Positions 8,641 to 17,154 of a DNA stretch of 37,865 bases are shown here, one piece after another. The position numbers were made by a program, and so were the translations under genes. The number at the start of each line of letters is the position of its first letter. Positions within the stretch are counted from its first letter, which is position 1. Origin of the DNA: Candidatus Didemnitutus sp. (lineage in GTDB: Bacteria > Verrucomicrobiota > Verrucomicrobiia > Opitutales > Opitutaceae); the NCBI GenBank assembly GCA_030681265.1, contig JAUXXD010000188.1, positions 1-37,865 on the forward strand, read 5' to 3'. The notes beneath the pieces were generated by a model. The model was not told where the DNA came from. It saw nothing but the letters and a program-made list of their open reading frames with translations, and made no database searches.

Positions 8641-9369
8641 ATGAAATCCTACCAACTCACCGTCAATTCCCGCGCTGGCACCGGCCGCAGCGCCTCGCGC
8701 CGTCTGCGCAAGGCCAATCAGATTCCGGCCATCCTCTACGGGAAGCACACCAGCCCTGAAACTTTGGCCGTTAGCGCGCCGGAGTTCGTTAAACTCCGCA
8801 AGGCGATCGCCGGCCGTGCCGCGCTGATTCAGTTGAATCGCGAATCCGGCGCCACCTCACTTTCCTTTATTCAGGAAATTCAGCGCGATGCGATCACCGA
8901 TCTTTACCTCCACCTCGACCTTCAAGAAGTGAAGGAAAACGAAAAGATGGTCATCAACGTCGCGGTGCAACTCGTCGGCGAGTCCACGGGCGTGAAGAAC
9001 GAAGCCGGCACACTCGACACCCAGGCGCACCGCCTCCGCATCCGTTGCTTGCCGAAGGATCTGCCGGAAGTGCTCGAAGTGGACGTCACCGAACTCAAGG
9101 TCGGTCAATCCATTCACGTCAGCGAACTCAAGCCGGTGGCCGGCGTCGAATACCTCGATGCCCCCGGTCACGTGGTCGTGCTTTGCGTCGCTCCGGTGGC
9201 CGAAGAAGCGGCATCCACGCCCGCAGCCGATGCTGCGGCTCCCGTTGCTGGTGCCGCGGCGCCCGCCGCTGGTGCCGCGCCCGCCGCTGGTGCAGCCGCT
9301 CCGGCCGCTGGTGCAGCCGCTCCGGTCGCCGCCAAAGCCGCGGCCAAACCGGCCGCCGCCAAGAAGTAA
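8641..9369 (+). CDS. rplY: 50S ribosomal protein L25 (TL5/Ctc type)
   Basis: The protein has 242 residues from ATG 8641, preceded by AGGGGG about 9 nt upstream, a good ribosome-binding site that decides this start over upstream in-frame codons. Residues about 3-95 are the L25 domain that binds 5S rRNA (start YQLTVNSRAGTGRSASRRLR, then PAILYGKH). Residues about 100-195 are the TL5-type C-terminal beta domain (for example LPEVLEVDVTELKVGQSIHV). The last 45 residues are a low-complexity Ala/Pro/Gly tail with AAGAA-type repeats ending in KPAAAKK. Long-form L25 with an Ala-rich tail occurs in several phyla. It precedes pth by 60 bp, the common ctc-pth pairing. Very sure. Confidence 0.96.
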   Translation: MKSYQLTVNSRAGTGRSASRRLRKANQIPAILYGKHTSPETLAVSAPEFVKLRKAIAGRAALIQLNRESGATSLSFIQEIQRDAITDLYLHLDLQEVKENEKMVINVAVQLVGESTGVKNEAGTLDTQAHRLRIRCLPKDLPEVLEVDVTELKVGQSIHVSELKPVAGVEYLDAPGHVVVLCVAPVAEEAASTPAADAAAPVAGAAAPAAGAAPAAGAAAPAAGAAAPVAAKAAAKPAAAKK

Positions 9370-9429
9370 TCCTTTTCCCGTGGGGCGCCGCTTCGGCGGC
9401 GCGCCATGTTGCAGCACGTTCTTTGAGTC

Positions 9430-10029
9430 ATGTCCGTCACGCTCCTCGCTGGACTGGGCAATCCGGGTGCAAAATACACCGGCTCGCGTCACAACCTCGG
9501 CTTTGTCGTGGTGGAAGCGCTGGCCGCGGCCGAAGGGCTCTCGTGGCAACGCGAGCCGCGCTTCGACGCCGAAGTTGCACGTTGGAATGTCCGCCCCGGT
9601 GAGACCCGTTGGCTCGTCAAACCGCAGACCTTTATGAATGAGAGTGGCCGCGCCCTGCGCCGCTTCCTCGATTTCCACAAACTGCCCATCGAGTCACTCG
9701 CGGTCGCCTACGACGATCTCACGATCGACGCTGGGCGCGTGAAGTTGTCGGTCACCGGTTCCGCCGGCGGCCACAACGGTGTCGCCAGCCTCCTCGCGCA
9801 ACTCGGCAACGGATTCGTCCGTTACCGGCTCGGGATTGGCAACACGCGACCGCCAGACATGGATCTCGCCGACTACGTGCTCGGAAAATTCTCCCTCTCA
9901 GAAAAAAAACTACTCGATTCCCAACTCCCATTCTTCGTCGAAGGCGCCCGGCTGCTCTTCACGAGCAGCCCCGCCGAAGCGATGAATCGACTCAACCGCA
10001 GAGACCGCAATGAACCAGAACAAGCGTAA
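9430..10029 (+). CDS. pth: Peptidyl-tRNA hydrolase
   Basis: The 199-residue protein is the usual Pth length. LAGLGNPGAKY carries the conserved N11, and GSRHNLGF supplies the catalytic H21. FMNESGRAL holds the conserved Asn, DDLTIDAGRVKL the conserved Asp, and GSAGGHNGVASL the second Asn-containing loop. It releases peptides from prematurely dropped peptidyl-tRNA in the cytoplasm, recycling tRNA. It follows L25 and overlaps the S6 start by 20 nt, so the L25-pth-rpsF-ssb-rplI genes are likely one transcription unit. All key residues are intact. Confidence 0.97.
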   Translation: MSVTLLAGLGNPGAKYTGSRHNLGFVVVEALAAAEGLSWQREPRFDAEVARWNVRPGETRWLVKPQTFMNESGRALRRFLDFHKLPIESLAVAYDDLTIDAGRVKLSVTGSAGGHNGVASLLAQLGNGFVRYRLGIGNTRPPDMDLADYVLGKFSLSEKKLLDSQLPFFVEGARLLFTSSPAEAMNRLNRRDRNEPEQA

Positions 10030-10306
10030 CTACAAAGCCACCTTCATCCTCGATAATCGTGGCAAAGAAGACTCCGTCGAACAAATCATCGATGGCGTCA
10101 AAACCGAGATCGTCGCCGTGCAAGGTGAGGTCACCGCCGTCGAACAACTCGGCCGTCGCGATTTCATTCGCGTGACCGACGACAAGTTCCCCGCCGGCGT
10201 CTACGTGAACATCAGCTTCTCGGCCCCCGCGGCCGCGCCGGCGCAGTTGCACGAGCGCCTTCGTTTAAACAACAGCGTCTACCGCGCGCTGGTCGAAAAC
10301 GCCTAA
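10010..10306 (+). CDS. rpsF: 30S ribosomal protein S6
   Basis: The protein has 98 residues, the usual S6 size. The start YKATFILDNRGKEDSVEQII matches the first beta strand and helix of S6, followed by LGRRDFIRVTDDKFPAGVYVN and the closing helix with RLNNSVYRALV. S6 binds the 30S platform together with S18. The ATG at 10010 lies inside the end of pth (20-nt overlap), implying translational coupling. The ssb gene follows 21 bp later. The protein is slightly more diverged than proteobacterial S6, but length, fold pattern and neighbours agree. Confidence 0.93.
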   Translation: MNQNKRNYKATFILDNRGKEDSVEQIIDGVKTEIVAVQGEVTAVEQLGRRDFIRVTDDKFPAGVYVNISFSAPAAAPAQLHERLRLNNSVYRALVENA

Positions 10307-10327
10307 CGCGCTCTGCGCCCCGCCCCC

Positions 10328-10798
10328 ATGGCCAATCTCAATAAAGTCATGCTCATCGGTAACCTGACACGCGATCCGGAACTCCGGGTCACGCCGAAAG
10401 GCACCGCCATCTGCAGCTTCGGCCTCGCCGTGAACCGCAAGTTTCGCGACGAGTCCGGCGCCGACCGTGAAGAAGTGACTTACATTGATATCGAAGCCTG
10501 GGGCAAGACCGGCGAAACGATCTCCAAGTATTGCACCAAGGGCCGCCCGCTCTTCGTCGAAGGCCGTTTGCGCCTCGACCAGTGGGAAGACAAGAACACG
10601 AAGGAAAAACGCAGCCGCATGAAAGTGGTCTGCGATAACTTTCAGTTCCTCGGTTCCGGTCGCACGGATGGTGCTCCCGGCGGTGGCGAAGGTGGCGGCG
10701 GCGAATCCCGCTTCAGCCCACCTGCACCCCGCCAAAATGCGCCGAGCCGCCAGGCTCCGGCCCAGCAAGAATCCCTCGACGAAGACGTGCCATTTTAA
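10328..10798 (+). CDS. ssb: Single-stranded DNA-binding protein
   Basis: The protein has 156 residues. The N-terminal OB fold starts MANLNKVMLIGNLTRDPELR and runs to about residue 106, including YIDIEAWGKTGE and KGRPLFVEGRL. A Gly/Pro/Gln-rich linker follows. The protein ends in DEDVPF, the conserved acidic tip that recruits replication and repair partners such as DNA polymerase III chi, PriA and RecO. It coats ssDNA as a tetramer. It lies between rpsF and rplI, a conserved position. Confidence 0.97.
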   Translation: MANLNKVMLIGNLTRDPELRVTPKGTAICSFGLAVNRKFRDESGADREEVTYIDIEAWGKTGETISKYCTKGRPLFVEGRLRLDQWEDKNTKEKRSRMKVVCDNFQFLGSGRTDGAPGGGEGGGGESRFSPPAPRQNAPSRQAPAQQESLDEDVPF

Positions 10799-10846
10799 GC
10801 CGTCTCCTCGCTCAACCTTACAAGAAACAACCAACTCCGACAGAAT

Positions 10847-11323
10847 ATGGCTCACAGCGAAGTGCTCCTCCTCAAACCGGTCGACGGCCTTGGCGCCGAA
10901 GGCGATCAGGTCAAAGTCCGCGCCGGCTACGCGCGCAATTTCCTCCTGCCTCAAGGCATGGCGGTTCCTCTCACCGTTTCCAACCGTAAGCAGGTGGAAG
11001 CGTTGAAGCGGGCCCGCGGCCTGCGCGAAGCAAAGGAACTCAACGGGGCGCAAGAAATTGCCGCCAAATTGGCCAAGACCAATATCGCCATCGCCGTGAA
11101 AACGGGCGAGGGCGGCAAGCTCTTCGGCGCGGTCACCGTGAACGACATTCACGAGAAGCTCGTGGCTGCCGGTATCGAAATCGAAAAGCGCCGCATCCAC
11201 CTCGGTCAGCCGGTCAAGACCCTCGGCAAGCACGAAGTGAAGATCAAGCTGCACACCGATGTCTCCGTCGAACTCTCGTTCGATGTCGTTTCCGAAAATC
11301 CGATCGAGCCGGCGCAAGCCTAA
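10847..11323 (+). CDS. rplI: 50S ribosomal protein L9
   Basis: The protein has 158 residues. The N-terminal L9 signature is present as VLLLKPVDGLGAEGDQVKV and GYARNFLLPQGMAVP. A long connecting helix (about residues 42-80) links it to a C-terminal domain with KLFGAVTVNDIHEKL and GKHEVKIKLHTDVSVEL. L9 spans the L1-stalk side of the 50S subunit. The gene follows ssb by 48 bp, with no rpsR in between, and ends just before an intrinsic terminator. Annotation is secure. Confidence 0.97.
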   Translation: MAHSEVLLLKPVDGLGAEGDQVKVRAGYARNFLLPQGMAVPLTVSNRKQVEALKRARGLREAKELNGAQEIAAKLAKTNIAIAVKTGEGGKLFGAVTVNDIHEKLVAAGIEIEKRRIHLGQPVKTLGKHEVKIKLHTDVSVELSFDVVSENPIEPAQA

Positions 11324-11350
11324 GCGCAGACCGAATTTCCCACTACTAAA

Positions 11351-11376
11351 GCCGCGACACCTGTCGCGGCTTTTTT
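11351..11376 (+). terminator. Intrinsic terminator after rplI
   Basis: GCCGCGACA at 11351-11359 pairs with TGTCGCGGC at 11362-11370, followed directly by six T (11371-11376). It closes the L25-to-L9 operon. The next 206 bp to dnaB hold no gene that I can see; they should contain the dnaB promoter, but no clear consensus is visible. Confidence 0.92.
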
Positions 11377-11582
11377 GGGCGCGGAGCAAAAGAAATGCGC
11401 GCGAGAATGGAAATTGGGATTTCGCGCGATAGGGCGCGTTGAGCCACGGTTGGCCGACGGGGAATTTGCACGGACGAGAGCCGGGTCGGGGGGCGGCTGT
11501 TTGTTCACTGCGCCCGGTGAATAAAAAACCAGCAATCGGAGATTGCTCCGCGTCTCGCGAACCGCAACAAACGTCCCCTCCC

Positions 11583-13004
11583 ATGGCTCAATCAGCACTC
11601 GATAATCCCGAACGCTCGGCAGCGCGCCGCAGCGCGATTCGCCCGGAGGCCGGGGGGGCTCCGCCGAGTCGGGAGATGCCGTGGAGTGAAGAGGCGGAAC
11701 AACACGTCATCGCCTGTTGTTTGTTGGATGGCCACGACACGATCGCACGCTGCATGGAGGCACGCCTCACCGATCTGTCGTTTTTCTCCGCCGCGAACCG
11801 GTTGATTTTCAAAACGATCATCGATCTCTATCAAAAAAGCCCACCGGTGACTTTGGAGATTCTCGCGGAGGAGTTGAAGACACGGCGCCAACTCGATGCC
11901 GTGGGCGGCATTCCCTATTTGATTCAAGTCACGGGCCGTATTCCGACTGCGGCGCACGCCGGCTACTTTATTGAAAAGGTGCGCGAGAAGTTTTTATTGC
12001 GCGAATTGATCAAAACCGCGACGGGCGCCGTCGAACAATGTTACAGTTTCACAGGCGGACTCGAGGAATTCGTCGATCGCGTGGAGCAGGAATTGTTCAA
12101 AGTCACCCAGGATCGCGTCAGTGACAGCGCCGAAGAAATCAAGGAGTCGATGAAGGCGGCCAACCAAGTCATCGCGAAACTCCTGATGAAGAAAGGAGAG
12201 CTCACGGGAGTGACGTCGGGCTTCAAGGACCTCGACCAGATGACTTTTGGTTTTCAGAAGCAGGAAATGATCGTGGTCGCAGCTCGCCCGTCGATGGGTA
12301 AGACCAGCTTCGCGCTCAACATCGCCGAGGCGGCGTCATTGCCAAAGAAAGGGGAGCCAATTGCGACGCTGATATTTTCGCTGGAAATGAGCGCGTCCCA
12401 ACTCGCCTTGCGCATGCTCTGTTCACGTGCGCGGGTGAATTTGAAATTACTCCGCGACGGGCTCGTCAGCCGCGACGGTCAGGAGGTCAACGCGCTGGGC
12501 AAGACGGGCGAGGAATTTAAGACCGCTCCCATCCTGATCGACGATTCGAGCAGTTTGACGATTATGGAAATGCGCGCCAAAGCCCGCCGCATTTACGCCC
12601 GCCGCAAACTGGGCCTGATCATAGTGGACTATTTGCAACTCCTCAACGGCTCCGACTCGAAGATGCCGCGCGAACAGCAAGTGGCGGAGGTTTCCCGCGG
12701 CCTAAAAGCGATGGCCAAGGAACTTGATCTCCCCGTTATTGTTCTAAGTCAGCTCAACCGCTCGTCGGAAAAAGAGAATCGCACCCCGCGACTGTCGGAC
12801 TTGCGTGAATCTGGCTCCATTGAGCAAGATGCCGACGTGGTGCTCATGCTTTCCCGCCCCAAAGACAAAGATGCCGACGACCGTTTTCAAACGGCGACGA
12901 ACATGGCAGATTTAATCGTTGCCAAACAACGCAATGGACCGGTAGGGGATTTGAAACTAACTTTCATTCAAGAAATTACGCGCTTTGAAAACTTCACTCC
13001 GTAA
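11583..13004 (+). CDS. dnaB: Replicative DNA helicase DnaB
   Basis: The start at ATG 11583 gives 473 residues, the typical length; the open frame extends upstream but without recognisable content. The DnaB N-terminal primase-interacting domain covers about residues 33-135 (EEAEQHVIACCLLDG). The RecA-like ATPase has Walker A ARPSMGKTSFAL near residue 234 and Walker B LGLIIVDYLQLL near 345. The late motifs LSQLNRSSEKENRTPRLSDL and RESGSIEQDADVV are also present. As a hexamer it unwinds the replication fork and binds primase. Its last 20 nt overlap the TTG start of bamA. All motifs look intact and no intein is present. Confidence 0.96.
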   Translation: MAQSALDNPERSAARRSAIRPEAGGAPPSREMPWSEEAEQHVIACCLLDGHDTIARCMEARLTDLSFFSAANRLIFKTIIDLYQKSPPVTLEILAEELKTRRQLDAVGGIPYLIQVTGRIPTAAHAGYFIEKVREKFLLRELIKTATGAVEQCYSFTGGLEEFVDRVEQELFKVTQDRVSDSAEEIKESMKAANQVIAKLLMKKGELTGVTSGFKDLDQMTFGFQKQEMIVVAARPSMGKTSFALNIAEAASLPKKGEPIATLIFSLEMSASQLALRMLCSRARVNLKLLRDGLVSRDGQEVNALGKTGEEFKTAPILIDDSSSLTIMEMRAKARRIYARRKLGLIIVDYLQLLNGSDSKMPREQQVAEVSRGLKAMAKELDLPVIVLSQLNRSSEKENRTPRLSDLRESGSIEQDADVVLMLSRPKDKDADDRFQTATNMADLIVAKQRNGPVGDLKLTFIQEITRFENFTP

Positions 13005-15330
13005 CCCGTTTCGTCGGGCTTATCTCCTTTTCGCTGTATTATTTGCCAGTGTTGCCGGGCTTTATGCTCAGCCGCAGGAAGCGACCGAGCCTGCCTTGCA
13101 GATCGGCACCATCGACGTAAAATTCGTCGGTGCGGCCAATGTGAGCGAACAAGTCGTTCGCGCCAACATGGCCCTTCGCGAAGGCACAGTCCTCGACGAA
13201 TCGCTGATCGACCGCGACATCCGCTCGCTCTACCGCACCGGCCTGTTCGAGTTCATCGAAGTGAAGCGCGAAGCGCGTCCGAGCAACACAGTGAATCTCC
13301 TCATTGAGGTGACGCCAAAATACCGCGTTCTCTCGGTCATTTTCCAAGGTAACAAGGCCTACAAAGAAAAACGCCTCAGCCGCGAAGCTAAAACTGTCCC
13401 GAACAGCACGCTCGACGAGCGGCAGATCAAGGAAGATTCGGAGAAAATCTACCAATACTACCAGAAAAACGGCTACAACCAGGCGCAAGTCACCTACACG
13501 ATCGACCGCAATCGCAGCACGGGCTTCGGCACCGTGACATTTAAGATCCGCGAAGGCGCGAAAGTGCGCATTTCGGATATCAAATTTGTCGGCAACACCA
13601 AAACCAAGGCGCGCAAACTACGCAAAGAAATGGAGACCAAGAAATGGCACCTTTTCTCTTGGATTTCCGGTGGCGGTCGATTCATCGACAGCGATTTCGA
13701 CGAGGATTTGGAGAAGCTCCGCGATTACTACCGCGAACTCGGCTACCTCGACGTCGAAATCACCGAGGACAAAGTCAATTTCAACTACGTCTCAGCGGGC
13801 CGATTGGTCATCACGGTTAACATCAACGAAGGCCGCCAGTATCACATCGGCGACGTTATGTTTAGCGGCAACAAGATTCACCCCTCCCGCCTGCTCCGCC
13901 TCGTCGTGCGGCAGCGCAAGGGCATGGTGTTCATCCCGTCGAAACTCGATAAAGACGTGGAAAATATCGAAGACTTCTACGGTCGCGATGGCTACCTCGA
14001 TACCCGCGCCCGCCTCATCCGCAAACCCAATCTCGAAACCGGTAACATCGACATCGAATACCAGATCAACGAGAGCGAAAAATTCCAGGTCGAGTCCATC
14101 AACATCGAGGGCAACACCAAGACCAAAAGCATCGTCGTGCTGCGCGAACTCGTGCTCGGCCCCGGCGACGTCTTTGACTCCGTGCGCATGAAGATTTCGA
14201 AGATGCGCCTCGAAAACACGCGTTTCTTCGAAGACGTCAATGTCACCCCCGAGTCGACCAATATTCCGGGCCGCCGCAATCTCCGCGTCGCCTTGCGCGA
14301 AGCGCGCACCGGCAATCTCACATTCGGCGCCGGTTTCAGCTCCTTGGAACGCGCCGTGATCTTTACCGAAATCACGCAGTCGAACTTCGATCTCTTTAAT
14401 CGGAAATCGTTCTTCCAAGGCGACGGCCAGAAATTCCGTCTTCGCATGCAACTCGGTTCCGAATCGAGCGAAGTGGTGCTCGCCTTTGAAGAACCGTGGC
14501 TCTTCGAACGCGAACTCGCCCTCGGTTTTCAACTCTTCCGGACGACGTCCGATTACAACAGCGCCTTCTACAACGAAATTCGTTCCGGTGGCCAAATCTA
14601 CCTGCGCAAGCGTCTCTTTGGTCTCGTCGAAGGCACACTGACTTACACCTTCGAAATCGTCGACATTGCCAACGTCGATCCGACCGCGCCCGCGAGCATT
14701 CAGTCCATCGCGGGCCAGACGACGATCTCCAAGCTCGGTTTTTCGCTCTTGCGCGATACGCGCGACAAGATCGTTAATACCACGCGCGGTAATCGCATGG
14801 AATTGATCACCGAAATCGCCGGCGGTCCGCTGTCGGGCGATGTGAACTACTACCGCGTTGAACTCCGTGGCTCACAATTTTACCCAGTGTTCGAATTCCA
14901 AGAGCAAGTGCTCTCACTCATCGCCCGCGCCGGTGTCGTGCAAAATTTCGGCAAATCCAACTCGGTGCCTTTCTTCGACCAATACTTCCTCGGTGGCCCG
15001 CAGACGCTGCGCGGCTTCGAATTCCGCGAGGTCGGCCCCAAGAACGCCTTCGGCGAACCCGAAGGTGGCAGAACCTACGGGTTCTTCTCCGCCGAGTATT
15101 CGATCGATTTGGTTAAGCCGATCCGCTTTGCGCTCTTCTATGACGCAGGCTTCGTCAACCGCGACGCTTACGACTTTTCCCCGGCGGAATTTAACGACAA
15201 CTTTGGATTTGGTCTCCGTCTTTTCGTCGCGGGCGCTCCGCTCAGCCTCGATTTCGGCATCCCGCTCCATGGCGACCGTTTCAACAAAAAAGGCAGTCAG
15301 TTTAATTTCTCCTTTGGCACCCGCTTCTAA
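12985..15330 (+). CDS. bamA: Outer membrane protein assembly factor BamA
   Basis: The protein has 781 residues. The start is TTG 12985, inside dnaB, because it gives a proper signal peptide (FRRAYLLFAVLFASVAGLYA, cleaved near residue 29) and no ATG lies suitably nearby. Five POTRA repeats span about 38-430, recognisable by phrases such as VKFVGAANVSEQVVRANM, VIFQGNKAYKEKRL, IKFVGNTKTKARKLRKEM and INIEGNTKTKSIVVLREL. A 16-strand Omp85 beta-barrel follows, with the lid-loop region LGGPQTLRGFEFREVGP, and ends in an aromatic C-terminus (FSFGTRF). It inserts beta-barrel proteins into the outer membrane. The downstream skp and lpxD genes form the conserved envelope cluster. Family very sure; the TTG start is likely but inferred. 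Confidence 0.95.
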   Translation: MKTSLRNPFRRAYLLFAVLFASVAGLYAQPQEATEPALQIGTIDVKFVGAANVSEQVVRANMALREGTVLDESLIDRDIRSLYRTGLFEFIEVKREARPSNTVNLLIEVTPKYRVLSVIFQGNKAYKEKRLSREAKTVPNSTLDERQIKEDSEKIYQYYQKNGYNQAQVTYTIDRNRSTGFGTVTFKIREGAKVRISDIKFVGNTKTKARKLRKEMETKKWHLFSWISGGGRFIDSDFDEDLEKLRDYYRELGYLDVEITEDKVNFNYVSAGRLVITVNINEGRQYHIGDVMFSGNKIHPSRLLRLVVRQRKGMVFIPSKLDKDVENIEDFYGRDGYLDTRARLIRKPNLETGNIDIEYQINESEKFQVESINIEGNTKTKSIVVLRELVLGPGDVFDSVRMKISKMRLENTRFFEDVNVTPESTNIPGRRNLRVALREARTGNLTFGAGFSSLERAVIFTEITQSNFDLFNRKSFFQGDGQKFRLRMQLGSESSEVVLAFEEPWLFERELALGFQLFRTTSDYNSAFYNEIRSGGQIYLRKRLFGLVEGTLTYTFEIVDIANVDPTAPASIQSIAGQTTISKLGFSLLRDTRDKIVNTTRGNRMELITEIAGGPLSGDVNYYRVELRGSQFYPVFEFQEQVLSLIARAGVVQNFGKSNSVPFFDQYFLGGPQTLRGFEFREVGPKNAFGEPEGGRTYGFFSAEYSIDLVKPIRFALFYDAGFVNRDAYDFSPAEFNDNFGFGLRLFVAGAPLSLDFGIPLHGDRFNKKGSQFNFSFGTRF

Positions 15331-15350
15331 TCCCATATCTTAACCATCCT

Positions 15351-16034
15351 ATGCATAAAGTCCTCCGCATCTCCCTCGCCACGGCCGCCTTCGCCGCCTG
15401 CGCGCTCATGTCCTTCGCCCAACCCGCCTTGAAGGTCGTGGTCGTCGACATGGCTAAAGTTTACGACACCCACTTCAAGACCGAGGAGGCGAACGCGAAG
15501 TTCAACGACGCCGCCCAACGCGCCCGTGAAGAGCTCGACAAGCTGAACAAGCAAATCCAAACCGCCGCGGAAGAATTCAAAGTCCTCGTCGAAGATTCGC
15601 GCAGCACCGTGCTAAACGAAGCCGCCCGCAACAAGGCCGCCAACGACGCCCAAAAGAAGCGCGAAGAAATCGAGCGCATGCAAGGGGAAGGCCAGAATTT
15701 CAGCGCCAACACCCAGCGCTCGTTGCAACAACGCGCGAAAAATCACCGCGACTTGATCATGGATGAAATCATGAAGGTCGTGAATGAAGTTTCCCGCGCC
15801 CGCGGCGCCACGCTCGTGCTCGATCGTTCCGGCCCCAGCGTCTTCGGCATTCCAGTCGTGCTGCACGCCGATGCGGCTTACGATGTCACCGACGAAGTCG
15901 TGAAAGAAGTGAACAAGGATCGTCCTGCTGGCAGCGTTTCCGCCAGTAGCGCCGTGACACCTCCGGCGGCCGCGAACAGCGCCGCGACCGGTTTCACGGT
16001 CCCCGGCGTAACACCGGCTCCGAAGAAAAACTAA
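15351..16034 (+). CDS. skp: Periplasmic chaperone, Skp/OmpH family
   Basis: The protein has 227 residues with a signal peptide [20 protein letters not shown], cleaved near SFAQ. The mature start [20 protein letters not shown] is the strand and helix of the Skp body. A long charged helical region (about residues 45-135, rich in Glu, Lys, Gln and Ala) forms the coiled-coil tentacles. A conserved return strand with [20 protein letters not shown] closes the body. The last 35 residues are Ala/Pro/Ser-rich, longer than in E. coli Skp. It holds unfolded outer-membrane proteins for BamA in the periplasm. It sits 20 bp after bamA and is closed by a strong terminator. Confidence 0.93.
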   Translation: MHKVLRISLATAAFAACALMSFAQPALKVVVVDMAKVYDTHFKTEEANAKFNDAAQRAREELDKLNKQIQTAAEEFKVLVEDSRSTVLNEAARNKAANDAQKKREEIERMQGEGQNFSANTQRSLQQRAKNHRDLIMDEIMKVVNEVSRARGATLVLDRSGPSVFGIPVVLHADAAYDVTDEVVKEVNKDRPAGSVSASSAVTPPAAANSAATGFTVPGVTPAPKKN

Positions 16035-16049
16035 GAAAACTTTTGCCAA

Positions 16050-16077
16050 GCCCTGCTCTCGCGAGCAGGGCTTTTTT
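16050..16077 (+). terminator. Intrinsic terminator between skp and lpxD
   Basis: GCCCTGCTC at 16050-16058 pairs with GAGCAGGGC at 16063-16071 around a TCGC loop, followed by six T (16072-16077). The lpxD ATG comes only 7 bp later, so the hairpin overlaps where its ribosome-binding site should lie. Confidence 0.9.
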
Positions 16078-16083
16078 GTGTCT

Positions 16084-17136
16084 ATGCAACTCGCTTACAG
16101 TGCGGAAGAAATTTGCAGCATCGTTAACCCGCAACGAATGGCCGGGGCGACGACAGAAACGGTGCGCGACATCGCATCTCTCAGTAGCGCGGCAACGGGC
16201 GATTTGTCGTTCCTTGCAGCGTCGAAGTATAAAGCGGAAGTCGGCGGCACCAAGGCGTCGGTTGTCTTGTTGCCCCTCGATTATGCCGGTGGGCCGCAGC
16301 CCAATCAGCTGTTTCTTTTTGTGGAGCAACCTTCGCTCGCACTGGCCAAGCTCTGCGCGCGGATTGAGCAGTCTTTGTGGCCGAAACCACCGGCGGGCAT
16401 TCATCCTTCGGCACACGTGGCGGCGGGTGCGCAGATTTCCCCGCACGCGACCATCGGTCCGCTTTGTGTTGTCGAGGAAGGAGTCAAAATCGGTGACGGC
16501 ACCGTGTTGATTGGCTCCGTGCACGTCGGCCGCGGGGCTCAAATCGGCGAACAGTGCCTGATCATGCCGCACGGTGTGATTGGTGCGTCCTGTGTCATCC
16601 ATAATCGTGTGCGTCTCGCGGGCGGGGTAGTGATTGGTTCCGATGGATTCGGCTACGAGTTTGTGAAGGGCCGCCACCTGAAAGTGCCGCAAATCGGTAT
16701 CGTAGTTATTGAAGACGACGTGGAGATCGGAGCAAATACGACCATCGATCGCGCGCGTTTCAGCCGCACCGTGATCGGCGAGGGGACCAAAATCGATAAT
16801 CTCGTCCAAGTTGGCCACAATGTGATCATCGGCAAGCACTGCATCCTCTGCGCCCAAGTGGGTATTTCCGGCAGCGCGACACTGGAGGATTACGTAGTGC
16901 TTGGTGGTCAGGCGGGGGTGGGTGGGCACATCACTTTGCGCAAAGGCACCAAGGCGGGTGGCCAAACGGGCGTCGCCTTCGACACGGAGCCCGGAAGTTT
17001 CATCAACGGCACGCCCGCAATTCCTTACATGCTCGAACGTCGCCTCCAGGTTTTGCATCAAAAACTGCCGGATTTGTTCAAGCGCGTCGAATACCTCGAG
17101 TCCGAAATTAAAAAGACTTCCGCCGCAGGCGAGTAG
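16084..17136 (+). CDS. lpxD: UDP-3-O-acylglucosamine N-acyltransferase LpxD
   Basis: The start at ATG 16084 gives 350 residues; a GTG two codons earlier (16078) is an alternative. The N-terminal uridine-binding domain (about 1-95) includes [18 protein letters not shown] left-handed beta-helix of hexapeptide repeats runs from about 105 to 290 ([20 protein letters not shown] and neighbours). [14 protein letters not shown] carries the catalytic H245, equivalent to His239 of E. coli. The enzyme adds the second 3-hydroxyacyl chain in lipid A synthesis in the cytoplasm. The C-terminal helix includes [11 protein letters not shown]. It follows skp, as in many Gram-negatives, but a terminator separates them. 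Identification is very sure. Confidence 0.96.
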   Translation: MQLAYSAEEICSIVNPQRMAGATTETVRDIASLSSAATGDLSFLAASKYKAEVGGTKASVVLLPLDYAGGPQPNQLFLFVEQPSLALAKLCARIEQSLWPKPPAGIHPSAHVAAGAQISPHATIGPLCVVEEGVKIGDGTVLIGSVHVGRGAQIGEQCLIMPHGVIGASCVIHNRVRLAGGVVIGSDGFGYEFVKGRHLKVPQIGIVVIEDDVEIGANTTIDRARFSRTVIGEGTKIDNLVQVGHNVIIGKHCILCAQVGISGSATLEDYVVLGGQAGVGGHITLRKGTKAGGQTGVAFDTEPGSFINGTPAIPYMLERRLQVLHQKLPDLFKRVEYLESEIKKTSAAGE

Positions 17137-17154
17137 AAGGTAGTTTGGCCCGGA

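Noticed and set aside
10265-11584. 439-residue minus-strand frame across ssb, rplI and the terminator
   Set aside because: It runs antisense over two certain genes and a terminator; no recognisable protein.
15994-17061. 355-residue minus-strand frame over lpxD
   Set aside because: Antisense of a secure gene with catalytic motifs; His/Arg-rich random composition.
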